64,000 bases of DNA from Nocardia abscessus. Lineage in GTDB: Bacteria > Actinomycetota > Actinomycetes > Mycobacteriales > Mycobacteriaceae. Positions 1 through 7,424 of this stretch are shown in pieces. Location: assembly GCF_015477775.1 (NCBI RefSeq), contig NZ_JADLQO010000002.1:124001-188000 (forward strand). The letters are read 5' to 3'. Made by a program: the position numbers and the translations under genes. The notes under the pieces are model-generated. The model made no database searches. It had not been told where the DNA came from and was given only the letters and a program-made list of their open reading frames with translations. Numbering within the stretch: the first letter of the stretch is position 1; each line of letters opens with the position of its first letter.

Positions 1-60
1 CACGAGTTCTCCCATGTAGAGCGCGATTCGGCGGATCGGCGGCCGCGTGAGCTACCGCCG

Positions 61-567
61 CTACGCGCCCGGTTCCATGCTGCTCAGCAGAATTCGCGCG
101 ATTCGGTCCAGTTCTGTCCGTTCCGCGGCGGTGAGCACCGACAGCATCCTGGTCTCGTTCGCGGTGTGCTCGGTGACCACCCGGTCCACCAGTGCCCGCC
201 CTGCCTCGGTGAGGGCCACGCGTACCGCTCTGCGGTCCTGCGCGTCCGCGACCCGACGCACCAGCCCCGCCGACTCCAGCCGGTCCAGCCGTCCGGTCAT
301 GCCCGCCCGGGAGAGCATCAGCGTGTCGGCGAGCACCGACGGGTTGAGTTCGCACGGCTGGCCCGAACGGCGCAGCGCGGCAAGCACATCGAACTCGCCA
401 CGCTGCAGGCCGTGCGCACCGAACACCGCCTCGATCTCGCGCTGCGCCACCAGCAGCAGCCTGCCGAGGCGGCCGATCACGCCCATCGCCTCGAGGTCGA
501 GGTCCGGCCGTTCGCGCTCCCACTGCGCCACGATCGCGTCGACGGCGTCCGCTTTTCGCTCGGTCAT
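61..567 (-). CDS. MarR-family transcriptional regulator
   Basis: A 168-residue protein with the MarR winged-helix layout: an N-terminal helix, then a wHTH around residues 40-110 (segments LNPSVLADTLMLSRAGMTGR and LDRLESAGLVRRV, followed by the wing RRAVRVALTEAGRAL), and a C-terminal dimerisation helix. The ATG at 567 was chosen because the longer reading frame runs back through the divergent promoter and into the cupin gene. MarR proteins bind palindromes as dimers and usually repress themselves and a divergent neighbour. Here the divergent neighbour is the cupin gene starting at 638, and a near-perfect palindrome lies between them. The ligand cannot be inferred from sequence. Confidence 0.9.
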   Translation of the reverse strand: MTERKADAVDAIVAQWERERPDLDLEAMGVIGRLGRLLLVAQREIEAVFGAHGLQRGEFDVLAALRRSGQPCELNPSVLADTLMLSRAGMTGRLDRLESAGLVRRVADAQDRRAVRVALTEAGRALVDRVVTEHTANETRMLSVLTAAERTELDRIARILLSSMEPGA

Positions 568-591
568 GGACAGGATTCTATTCGCCGAGAT

Positions 592-611
592 ATAGTTCGG
601 TAGCGAATTAT
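592..611. promoter_or_regulatory. Candidate MarR operator in the divergent intergenic region
   Basis: The arms ATAGTTCG and CGAATTAT flank a 4-base spacer (GTAG); 7 of 8 positions pair. The site lies in the 70-base gap between the MarR start (567) and the cupin start (638), where a MarR dimer could control both genes. Its assignment to this MarR is inferred from position and symmetry. Confidence 0.5.
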
Positions 612-637
612 CAATCACCGAATCAATGGAGATCGAG

Positions 638-1141
638 ATGACCATCCCTACCCCGCGCAAGGACGTCGCGATTCGACAGCCGCAGGACGCGGAGATCCTG
701 CGCACGGCGGCGGTCACCCTGCGCCTGCTGATCGACGCCGAAGAAGCGGGCGGCGGGCTCAGCACGCTCGAGGTCGCCATGGATCGTGGAGCGGACGGCG
801 CGGCGCCGCACTATCACACGCGTTCGGACGAGTTGTTCTATGTCGCCGAGGGCGAATTGCAGCTGCTGGCCGGCGACCGGATCGTCACCGTCGGCGCCGG
901 CGGTTCGATCGTGGTGCCGAAGTTCATGCCGCACGCCTTCGGCGCCGCGCCGGACCGCACGGCGCGGATCCTGATCGCGCTCACCCCCGGCGTGCAGCGG
1001 TTCGAGTACTTCCGGCTGCTGGAACGGATAGCCGCGGGCGAATCCACGATGGCCGACCTCGCCGCCGCGCAAGACGAGTTCGACAACCACTTCATCGATG
1101 CCCCCGCCTGGTGGGCGGAGCGCAACGCGAACCGCAGTTGA
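638..1141 (+). CDS. Cupin-domain protein
   Basis: A 167-residue single-cupin protein. Cupin motif 1 is visible as APHYHTRSDELFYVAEGEL (two His and a Glu, the usual metal ligands) and motif 2 as PKFMPHAFG. A C-terminal helical tail follows (residues ~120-167). The ATG at 638 is preferred over an in-frame ATG at 626 because GGAG lies 6-7 bases upstream of it. Its substrate is unknown; small single cupins of this type include quercetinase-like dioxygenases and sugar or small-molecule isomerases. It is divergent from the MarR gene, so the MarR protein probably controls its expression. Confidence 0.85.
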   Translation: MTIPTPRKDVAIRQPQDAEILRTAAVTLRLLIDAEEAGGGLSTLEVAMDRGADGAAPHYHTRSDELFYVAEGELQLLAGDRIVTVGAGGSIVVPKFMPHAFGAAPDRTARILIALTPGVQRFEYFRLLERIAAGESTMADLAAAQDEFDNHFIDAPAWWAERNANRS

Positions 1142-1543
1142 ACTCGCCGGGGCTTCCTGATTTGTTGGGAGCAACCGAATTCGAGCAGATAGATGACGAA
1201 GCACCGCGCATGCGGGCGGAAGAAATACGATGCCGCGCGCGGAAGCGGTCGTCTCCGAGCTCTGGTCCGCACCGCCACCGCGGTGCGCGAAAGTACAGAT
1301 GCACAGCCGCCAATATCGGGCTATGGGCACCGTCCCGCAGCGCGTCGGAATAGCTCGATGATTGCGCCGTACGCGTTTCCAGACTACCGGAAATCTTTCG
1401 GTACTCGGCGCTTATCGATCGGAATTCGGTTTGCCGCAGGCCGCGAAATCTCGCGATCCGAGCCGACGAAGACCCCTGTCGCGATATGATCGCTCACACG
1501 CTTGGGGGTCGTGGCAAATCGTGAGCAGATCGGAGAAAAGGCT
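1142..1543. other. Intergenic region upstream of the RiPP-like locus
   Basis: About 400 bases with no convincing gene; the open frames here are short and lack ribosome sites. A -10-like hexamer TATGAT lies at 1485-1490, about 55 bases before the ATG at 1544, but I see no good -35 element. It is the likely promoter region of the 1544-2973 operon. Confidence 0.4.
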
Positions 1544-1999
1544 ATGACCGACGCAATCCGCCTTCCCGGGACGACGCCGAAAGGTGACCGCGTTCCTCCG
1601 CTCCAGGGTCTGCTGGTCGCGGAATCGGACCGTGAGATCAGCGTGCGCGTCGCCGAGGGAACGTGGACGTTCTGTCGGTCGGATGTCTTGCGTGTGGTCG
1701 ATTCCGCAGTGCCGCAGTCCGATCAGGACGGCCGCCCGGTGCTCGTGGACATCCGCGCGGGCGCCACCGCCGACTTCACCCGCAGGCTGCGCATCGATCT
1801 GATCGATCGGCCGATGACCATTCCGGAGTCGCCGTCGGAGGCGCTCGGTGACGACCAGTTGCGGCAGCTGACCGAAATCTGGGCCGACCGCCTGCAACTC
1901 GTCGACTGCCCCGGGACGAGCGGGGCGACGTTCACCTACTGCCAGACCAGGTCGATCGACGGCAGCGACGACGGCATCAACTGCGACAGCCTCGACTGA
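1544..1999 (+). CDS. Candidate graspetide-type RiPP precursor (unrecognised 151-residue protein)
   Basis: I do not recognise this protein by family. It is 151 residues long, with no signal peptide or membrane segment. Residues ~18-115 look like a compact folded domain with alternating beta strands (GLLVAESDREISVRVAEGTW and PVLVDIRAGATADFTRRLRI). The tail (residues 120-151) is different: it is rich in Ser, Thr, Asp and Gly and carries Cys122, Cys133 and Cys147 (segments DCPGTSGATFTYC and SIDGSDDGINCDSLD). The gene ends 11 bases before an MvdD-like ATP-grasp ligase, and the ATG at 1544 has a strong GGAGAAAAGG ribosome site. In graspetides an ATP-grasp ligase joins Asp/Glu side chains to Ser/Thr/Lys in a C-terminal core, so this tail is a plausible core. 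The 120-residue leader region is long for a RiPP, so it could instead be a partner protein. The coding call is firm; the precursor role is inferred. Confidence 0.6.
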   Translation: MTDAIRLPGTTPKGDRVPPLQGLLVAESDREISVRVAEGTWTFCRSDVLRVVDSAVPQSDQDGRPVLVDIRAGATADFTRRLRIDLIDRPMTIPESPSEALGDDQLRQLTEIWADRLQLVDCPGTSGATFTYCQTRSIDGSDDGINCDSLD

Positions 2000-2010
2000 G
2001 CGGCAGGCGG

Positions 2011-2973
2011 ATGGCCGCACGCCGGCGGAGTTCGGTTCTGATCGTGTCCGAATCCGATGATCTACACGCCACCGCGATGGCGGCGACGTTACGAGAACAC
2101 CATGGGATCGGCCCGATCCAGCTCGACCTGCGCGATTTTCCCCGCGAGTCCGGCAGCTTCCGACTGGACCGGCTCGGCACCGCACGCTCGCTGTCGCACC
2201 TGATCGGCCTCGACGACGTCCGGTCGGTGTGGTGGCGGCGTCCGCACCCGGCGCGGGTGCCCGCGGGTGTCCGTGCCTCGGACAACGATTTTCGCCAGGC
2301 CGAGTGCGATGGATTCATCCAGGGCCTGCTCTGGTCCATTCCCGCTCACTGGGTCAACGACCCCGGGGCGGATCGCACCGCGGGACGCAAGATCGTGCAA
2401 CTGGAGACGGCGCTGCGGGCCGGGTTCGCGGTGCCGGAGACGTTGATCACCAACGATCCGGACGAGGCGCGCAGCTTCGTCGAATCCCGGCCCGGCCCGG
2501 TCGTTTACAAACGCACCGGCACCAGCCGGGCGGAGTTCGCCGAGACCAGGATCATCTCGCGGGACGATTTCGGCAGGCTGGCCGCGATCCGCTCGGCGCC
2601 GACCACCTTCCAGGACTACGTCGACGCCGTCTGCGACCTGCGGGTCGTGTGGGTGGACGGCGTCGAATGGACCGTGCGCATCGACTCGCAGGCCGGCGTG
2701 GGCAAGGTCGACTCGCGGCTGGACACCTCGGTCGATTTCACGCCCGACCACCTGCCCGCCGCGGTGAGCAAGTCCCTGGCCACCCTGATGGGCGCGCTCG
2801 GGTTGTCCTTCGGTGTGCTCGACATACGGCTGGGCCGCGACGGCGAGTACTACTTTCTCGAGGTCAATCCGCAGGGCCAGTTCGCCTACCTGGAGATCAA
2901 GACCGGTCTGCCGATCTTTCGCAGCCTGGCCAACCTGCTGGTGGACGGGGACGGCACGGTGGCGGGCTACTGA
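2011..2973 (+). CDS. MvdD/TgnB-like ATP-grasp peptide ligase (graspetide maturase family)
   Basis: A 320-residue protein with the layout of ATP-grasp RiPP maturases. The N-terminal pre-ATP-grasp domain (residues ~1-105) carries the family hallmark VWWRRPHPARVP. Next come WVNDP (~111-115), the segment VPETLITNDPDEARSF, the nucleotide-binding Lys in VVYKRTGTS, and the metal-binding end of the ATP-grasp fold, FLEVNPQGQFAYLE, with the conserved Glu and Asn. It matches my memory of the SAV_5884-type ATP-grasp peptide maturases, which form ester or amide cross-links in a ribosomal peptide using ATP. The ATG at 2011 follows GGCAGGCGG. It sits 11 bases after the putative precursor, and its end overlaps the convergent reductase gene by 7 bases. 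No methyltransferase, protease or transporter gene accompanies the pair. Confidence 0.85.
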   Translation: MAARRRSSVLIVSESDDLHATAMAATLREHHGIGPIQLDLRDFPRESGSFRLDRLGTARSLSHLIGLDDVRSVWWRRPHPARVPAGVRASDNDFRQAECDGFIQGLLWSIPAHWVNDPGADRTAGRKIVQLETALRAGFAVPETLITNDPDEARSFVESRPGPVVYKRTGTSRAEFAETRIISRDDFGRLAAIRSAPTTFQDYVDAVCDLRVVWVDGVEWTVRIDSQAGVGKVDSRLDTSVDFTPDHLPAAVSKSLATLMGALGLSFGVLDIRLGRDGEYYFLEVNPQGQFAYLEIKTGLPIFRSLANLLVDGDGTVAGY

Positions 2974-3539
2974 GCCCGGCGATAGGTCTGCAGCAGCACG
3001 CCCGACGCACGGAAAGCCACGCTGTCCACCAGCCGCAGCCGCCGCGGCGCGACGCCACCGAACAGCGGGCTACCCGCGCCGAGCAGCACCGGAAACACCA
3101 GCAGCCGAAGCTCATCCACCGCGTCCAGACGCAGGAACTCCTGCGCGGTGCGGACACCGGCGAACACCACCACCGGCTTGCCGGAGCCGTTCCTCAGCTC
3201 CGCGATGTCGGCGGGCAGGTCCGTGCCGATCCGGCGCGCGGGCTGCCAAGGCAGCTCCAGGTCCGGCCGGTGCGACAGCACGAGCTTCGGGAGCGCGTTG
3301 ACCAGCGGCGCGAGCATCGCGTCCCCGGGAGTCGCCGGATTTCGTTGCGCGTCCGGCCAATACCCGGCGAGCAGCTCGTAGGAGGTGCGCCCGAATATCT
3401 GGGCATCGACGCCGCCGAGCAGCTCGGCGAGGTAGGCATCCAGTTCGGGGTCGTCGACTTCGATCCAGTCGAGCGCTCCGTCCGGGCCGGCCGCATAGCC
3501 GTCCAGTGTCACCATGATCTGCAACAGCACGTTCCGCAC
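2967..3539 (-). CDS. RibD C-terminal/DHFR-fold dihydrofolate reductase family protein
   Basis: A 190-residue protein of the stand-alone RibD_C family. Typical segments are the N-terminal LLQIMVTLDGYAAGPDGALD, the FGRTSYELL segment near residue 50, a cofactor segment around PVVVFAGVRTAQEFLRLDAV, and the C-terminal LRLLVFPVLLGAGSPLFGG. Members bind NADPH, but most have no known substrate. The start is GTG at 3539, preceded by GGAAGGA. It is convergent with the ATP-grasp gene (7-base overlap) and downstream of the small HTH gene on the same strand, with an inverted repeat between them. Confidence 0.85.
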   Translation of the reverse strand: MRNVLLQIMVTLDGYAAGPDGALDWIEVDDPELDAYLAELLGGVDAQIFGRTSYELLAGYWPDAQRNPATPGDAMLAPLVNALPKLVLSHRPDLELPWQPARRIGTDLPADIAELRNGSGKPVVVFAGVRTAQEFLRLDAVDELRLLVFPVLLGAGSPLFGGVAPRRLRLVDSVAFRASGVLLQTYRRAQ

Positions 3540-3552
3540 CGCGAAGTTCCTT

Positions 3553-3584
3553 CCGTCGACAATGTGTCCCTACTGTGTCGACGG
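3553..3584. repeat. Inverted repeat between the HTH gene and the reductase gene
   Basis: Perfect 9-base arms, CCGTCGACA (3553-3561) and TGTCGACGG (3576-3584), flank a 14-base spacer. It lies just upstream of the reductase start (3539) and downstream of the HTH stop (3620). No T-run follows on the minus strand, so an operator fits better than a rho-independent terminator; a hairpin is also possible. Confidence 0.4.
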
Positions 3585-3619
3585 CCCTCGCGGCGCGAAG
3601 TCATCGCGCCGTCGCGGCG

Positions 3620-3850
3620 TTATTGGACCTTGCGGCGATTGGCTCCACCGCGGCTGCGGAGTTGCACATGCGACTCCACCAGCACGTTGTGGATGAAACC
3701 GTAGGAGCGGCCGGTGGACCGCGCCAGGGACCGGATGCTGGCACCCGCCTCGTACTGTTTCTTCAGCTGGGTTTGTAGGCGATCGCGTGACTTCCCGGTG
3801 ACGCGTGTGCCCTTACCCAATGGGGCCTTGCTCTGTGGCCTGTCGCTCAT
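3620..3850 (-). CDS. Small helix-turn-helix protein (Rv1473A-like)
   Basis: A 76-residue basic protein. The second half holds an HTH: YEAGASIRSLARSTGRSYGF then VHxVL-like FIHNVLVESHVQLRSRG, ending in a basic RGGANRRK tail. The ATG at 3850 has GGAGGAAG upstream. From memory it resembles Rv1473A, which also sits beside an ABC-F gene; here the gene lies 81 bases downstream of the ABC-F stop on the same strand. It is probably a DNA-binding protein with an unknown target. Confidence 0.8.
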   Translation of the reverse strand: MSDRPQSKAPLGKGTRVTGKSRDRLQTQLKKQYEAGASIRSLARSTGRSYGFIHNVLVESHVQLRSRGGANRRKVQ

Positions 3851-3931
3851 GGCTTCCTCCGAGTCGCCGAGCAGCGTCTTTCCAGGCTAAGCACTCAGCT
3901 GGCCGTGATCAACGGGTTCCTGTGATGAAAC

Positions 3932-5563
3932 TCACGCAAGCTGAATAAGTTCCAGATATTCGGCCGACCAATGGTCTTCTGTCCCGTCCGGAAGCAGGAT
4001 CACGCGTTCCGGAGACAACGCCTCCGCTGCGCCGGGATCGTGGGTCACCAGCACCACGGCGCCGGCGTAGGTGCGCAGGGCGTCCAGCACCTGTTCCCGC
4101 GACACCGGGTCGAGGTTGTTCGTCGGCTCGTCGAGCAGCAGGACGTTCGCCGCCGAGGAGACCAGCCCGGCCAGCGCCAGACGGGTCTTCTCGCCGCCGG
4201 ACAGGGTGCCCGCGGGCTGGTCGAGCTGCGGACCGGAGAACATGAACGCGCCGAGCAGCCCGCGCAGATCCTGCTCGCCCGCGTCCGGGGCGGCGTGCCG
4301 GATGTTCTCCCACACGGTGGCGTTGTCGTCCAGGGTGTCGTGCTCCTGGGCGAAGTAGCCGACCTTCAGGCCGTGCCCGGGCACCAACCCGCCCGCGGTC
4401 GGCTGCTCGACACCGGCCAGCAGGCGCAGCAGCGTCGTCTTACCCGCGCCGTTGAGACCGAGTACCACCACCCGGCTGCCCCGGTCGATCGCGAGGTCGA
4501 CGCCGGTGAAGATCTCCAGCGAGCCGTAGACCTTGGTCAGGTTCTCGGCCATCAGCGGCGTCTTGCCGCAGGCCGCGGGCTCCGGGAACTTGATCCGGGC
4601 GACCTTGTCGGCGACACGCACGTCGTCGAGTTCGGCCAGCAGGCGATCGGCGCGCTTGGCCATGTTCTGCGCCGCAGTCGCTTTCGTGGCCTTGGCGCCG
4701 AGCTTGGCCGCCTGGGCGCGCAGCGCACTCGCCTTCTTCTCGGCGTTCGCGCGTTCGCGGCGCCTGCGCTGCTCGTCGGTGGCGCGCGCGTCCAGATACT
4801 TCTTCCAGCCCATGTTGTAGACGTCGGCCTCGCCGCGCACGGCGTCCAGGAACCACACCTTGTTCACCACGTCGGCGAGCAGCTCCACGTCGTGACTGAT
4901 CACGATCAGGCCACCGTCGTGGTTCTGCAGGAAACCGCGCAGCCAGGTGATCGAGTCGGCGTCGAGATGGTTGGTCGGCTCGTCCAGCAGCAGGATCGTG
5001 TCCGAGCGCCCGCCGCTGCCGTCGGACGCCGCGAACAGGATGCGCGCCAATTCGATTCGGCGGCGCTGACCACCGGACAGGGTGCGCAACGGCTGGCCGA
5101 GCACCCGGTCGGGCAGACCGAGGCTGTGGCAGATGCGCGCCGCCTCGCTCTCGGCGACGTAGCCGCCGAGCGCCGAGAACCGTTCCTCGAGCCGGCCGTA
5201 CTTGCGGACCGCCTTCTCGCGCTCGGCGTCGTCGGCGACCTCCGCCATCAGCGCCTGCTGCTTCTCCATCTCACGGATCAGCGTGTCCAGGCCGCGCGCG
5301 GACAGCACCCGGTCGCGGGCCAGCACATCCAGATTGCCCTCGCGCGGGTCCTGGGGCAGGTAACCGATGTCGCTGGAGCGAAGAATCTTTCCGGCGTACG
5401 GCTCACCCTCACCGGCCAGGATCCGCAGCGTGGTGGTCTTGCCCGCACCGTTGCGCCCGACCAGCCCGATCCGGTCGCCGGCCTGCACCCGCAGCGCCGG
5501 TCCGGGAGCGGACAGCAGGGTGCGGACTCCGGCCCGGACCTCCAGGTCGGTCGCGGTGATCAC
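3932..5563 (-). CDS. ABC-F family ATP-binding protein
   Basis: A 543-residue protein with two ABC ATPase domains and no membrane segment, the ABC-F arrangement. Domain 1 has Walker A GRNGAGKTTT, signature LSGGQRRRIELARI and Walker B ILLLDEPTNHLD. A charged linker rich in Arg/Lys/Ala (residues ~265-310) follows. Domain 2 has GLNGAGKTTLLR, LSGGEKTRLALAG and VLLLDEPTNNLD. ABC-F proteins act on ribosomes as translation factors or antibiotic-resistance factors; the sequence does not show which. The start is GTG at 5563, with GAGGAG upstream. The gene is divergent from the SDR gene at 5729 and resembles Rv1473 in position and type. Confidence 0.92.
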   Translation of the reverse strand: MITATDLEVRAGVRTLLSAPGPALRVQAGDRIGLVGRNGAGKTTTLRILAGEGEPYAGKILRSSDIGYLPQDPREGNLDVLARDRVLSARGLDTLIREMEKQQALMAEVADDAEREKAVRKYGRLEERFSALGGYVAESEAARICHSLGLPDRVLGQPLRTLSGGQRRRIELARILFAASDGSGGRSDTILLLDEPTNHLDADSITWLRGFLQNHDGGLIVISHDVELLADVVNKVWFLDAVRGEADVYNMGWKKYLDARATDEQRRRRERANAEKKASALRAQAAKLGAKATKATAAQNMAKRADRLLAELDDVRVADKVARIKFPEPAACGKTPLMAENLTKVYGSLEIFTGVDLAIDRGSRVVVLGLNGAGKTTLLRLLAGVEQPTAGGLVPGHGLKVGYFAQEHDTLDDNATVWENIRHAAPDAGEQDLRGLLGAFMFSGPQLDQPAGTLSGGEKTRLALAGLVSSAANVLLLDEPTNNLDPVSREQVLDALRTYAGAVVLVTHDPGAAEALSPERVILLPDGTEDHWSAEYLELIQLA

Positions 5564-5728
5564 AAATTTCTCCTCGCGGATCGTGGTGCTGGACGCGTGC
5601 TCGATTGTGCGACCCGAAGCGCACAAGAACCACCGATTTTACCGGGACGAACGGTCCTCCCCCATTCCAGCACCCCGCATGTGACGGCGGTAACGCCCGC
5701 GCGATCAGCTGCGCTACCGTGCGATGTC

Positions 5729-6493
5729 ATGAGTACCGATCTATTGGGCAAGAGCGCTCTGGTCACGGGGGCCAGCCGGGGCATCGGCAAGGCGGTCGCG
5801 GCGGAGCTGCTCGGCCGCGGCGCGAACGTGCTGATCACCGCGCGGAAGAAGGATCCGCTGGAGGAAGCCGCCGCCGAGCTGCGCGGGCTCGGGCACCAGG
5901 GCCAGGTCGTGGCCCTGGCGGGCAATTCCGGTGTCGCCGAGGATCGGGCGGCCGCGGTCGAGCGCGCGGTTGCGGAGTTCGGTTCGCTGGACGTGCTGAT
6001 CAACAACACCGGCATCAACCCGGTCTTCGGCTCCCTGATGGACGCCGATCTGGACGCGGTGCGCAAGATCTTCGACGTGAACGTGGTCGCGGCTCTCGGC
6101 TACATCCAGGAGGCCTACCGGGCGTGGATGCGCGACCACGGCGGCGCCGTGGTCAACGTGGCCAGCGTGGCGGGCATCCGTTCGACCGGCGTGATCGCCG
6201 CCTACGGTGCGTCCAAGTCGGCGCTGATCCACCTCACCGGTGAGCTGGCCTGGCAGCTCGGGCCGAACATCCGGGTGAACGCGGTCGCGCCGGGCGTGAT
6301 CAAGACGAAGTTCGCCGACGCGCTGTACTCGACCGACGAGGAGCGCGCCGCGAGCGTGTACCCGATGAAGCGGCTGGGTACGCCGGAGGACGTGGCGCGT
6401 CTGATCGGCTTCCTGGTCTCCGACGAGGCGGCGTGGATCACCGGCGAGACGGTGCGGGTGGACGGCGGACTGCTGTCCACCGGCGGGATCTGA
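5729..6493 (+). CDS. Short-chain dehydrogenase/reductase (FabG-like)
   Basis: A 254-residue classical SDR. The NAD(P)-binding motif is TGASRGIGKAVA, the NN.G motif is INNTGINPVFG, the catalytic Ser lies in VVNVASVAG, and the active site is YGASK. The C-terminus SDEAAWITGETVRVDGG is typical of tetrameric FabG-like enzymes. An Arg/Lys-rich ARKK after the second strand suggests NADPH use. The substrate is unknown. The ATG at 5729 has no clear ribosome site, so a leaderless transcript is possible. Confidence 0.9.
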   Translation: MSTDLLGKSALVTGASRGIGKAVAAELLGRGANVLITARKKDPLEEAAAELRGLGHQGQVVALAGNSGVAEDRAAAVERAVAEFGSLDVLINNTGINPVFGSLMDADLDAVRKIFDVNVVAALGYIQEAYRAWMRDHGGAVVNVASVAGIRSTGVIAAYGASKSALIHLTGELAWQLGPNIRVNAVAPGVIKTKFADALYSTDEERAASVYPMKRLGTPEDVARLIGFLVSDEAAWITGETVRVDGGLLSTGGI

Positions 6494-6535
6494 CCCGCGC
6501 CCGACGGCCGTCCGTGCCCGGGGCGAGCACCTGCG

Positions 6536-7324
6536 CTAGCGGAACGCCAGTGCGCCGAGCGTGTCGGCGTGCCGGTAGCGCAGGTACTTCTCGACCGTCG
6601 GCGCGTCGACGGCGTCGGTGGCGGTCGCGAAGGTGATCACCACGAATTCCTTCTCGCTGCCGTCCTTCCACTTGCCGGTCGCGTAGCCCTTGATGTAGGT
6701 GCCGGGACGCAGGGTGAGGTCCGCGTCGGTGAACCGGTCCTTCGCCGCGGCCGCTCGGCCCGGGTCGGTCATGCCCAGGACGAACTGAGTGAGCATCACC
6801 GCGCCGCCTTCGGCGCGGTACACCAGCTCCGCCGCGTAGACGCAGCCGAGACCGGTGAGCTTGCCCGCCGCCTCGATGGGGCCGCAATCGGCGTGATCAC
6901 GCCCGTCGACCCAGTCGGCGTGCAGTTGCACGCGATCGAAGCGGAAGTCCCAGTCCTTCGCGTATTCGGTGTAGCTCAGCCTGCCCGACGAAGGGCGCAC
7001 AGGTCGCGTGCTGGTGATGCCGCTCGCGCGGGTGGTCGCTTCGGCGGACGTGGCCGCGGCTTGCGCGTGCCCGCGCTCGTGCTCGCGCGGATACACCGCG
7101 ACGCCGATGGCGACCGCTATGAGCACGGCGACGACACCGGCCACCAGTCCGGCGACGACGCCGGTTCCCGACTTGGGCGGCGGCAGCGGCGGCGGCTCCC
7201 AGGCCGCCATCGGGTACGCGCTCGGCGGACCCATCCGCCCCCAGTCCGCCTGGTACCGGGCCTCGTCCGACTTCGCGTGATCCTCGTGGCCGCCACCGAA
7301 TCCGGAACCGGATGGATAGGTCAT
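6536..7324 (-). CDS. Hypothetical single-pass membrane protein with Pro-rich N-terminus
   Basis: A 262-residue protein. Residues 1-55 are hydrophilic and Pro/Gly-rich (PPPLPPPKSG), residues ~56-80 form one membrane helix (VVAGLVAGVVAVLIAVAIGV), and the remaining ~180 residues should lie outside the membrane. This part has two Cys (ADCGPIEAAGK and GLGCVYA) that could form a disulfide. The layout is common among mycobacterial and nocardial surface proteins of unknown function. The ATG at 7324 has GGAGGG 8 bases upstream and is preferred over the longer frame from 7342. I do not recognise a family. Confidence 0.8.
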   Translation of the reverse strand: MTYPSGSGFGGGHEDHAKSDEARYQADWGRMGPPSAYPMAAWEPPPLPPPKSGTGVVAGLVAGVVAVLIAVAIGVAVYPREHERGHAQAAATSAEATTRASGITSTRPVRPSSGRLSYTEYAKDWDFRFDRVQLHADWVDGRDHADCGPIEAAGKLTGLGCVYAAELVYRAEGGAVMLTQFVLGMTDPGRAAAAKDRFTDADLTLRPGTYIKGYATGKWKDGSEKEFVVITFATATDAVDAPTVEKYLRYRHADTLGALAFR

Positions 7325-7424
7325 CGCGGTCGCCCTCCACATCTCCCGACAGCCGTCCCACCCCGCGTGGGCCTCCCCGGACTGCCCGGCCGACCCTACC
7401 CGATCGGACCGGCCGGGACGCGGC

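Noticed and set aside
1..60. Possible 3' end of a plus-strand gene or start of a minus-strand gene at the left edge
   Set aside because: Only a few codons are visible in any frame; nothing can be supported.
3971..5700. A long plus-strand frame antisense to the ABC-F gene, joined to the SDR
   Set aside because: The SDR begins at 5729; the upstream extension is antisense to a clear ABC-F protein and has no domain of its own.
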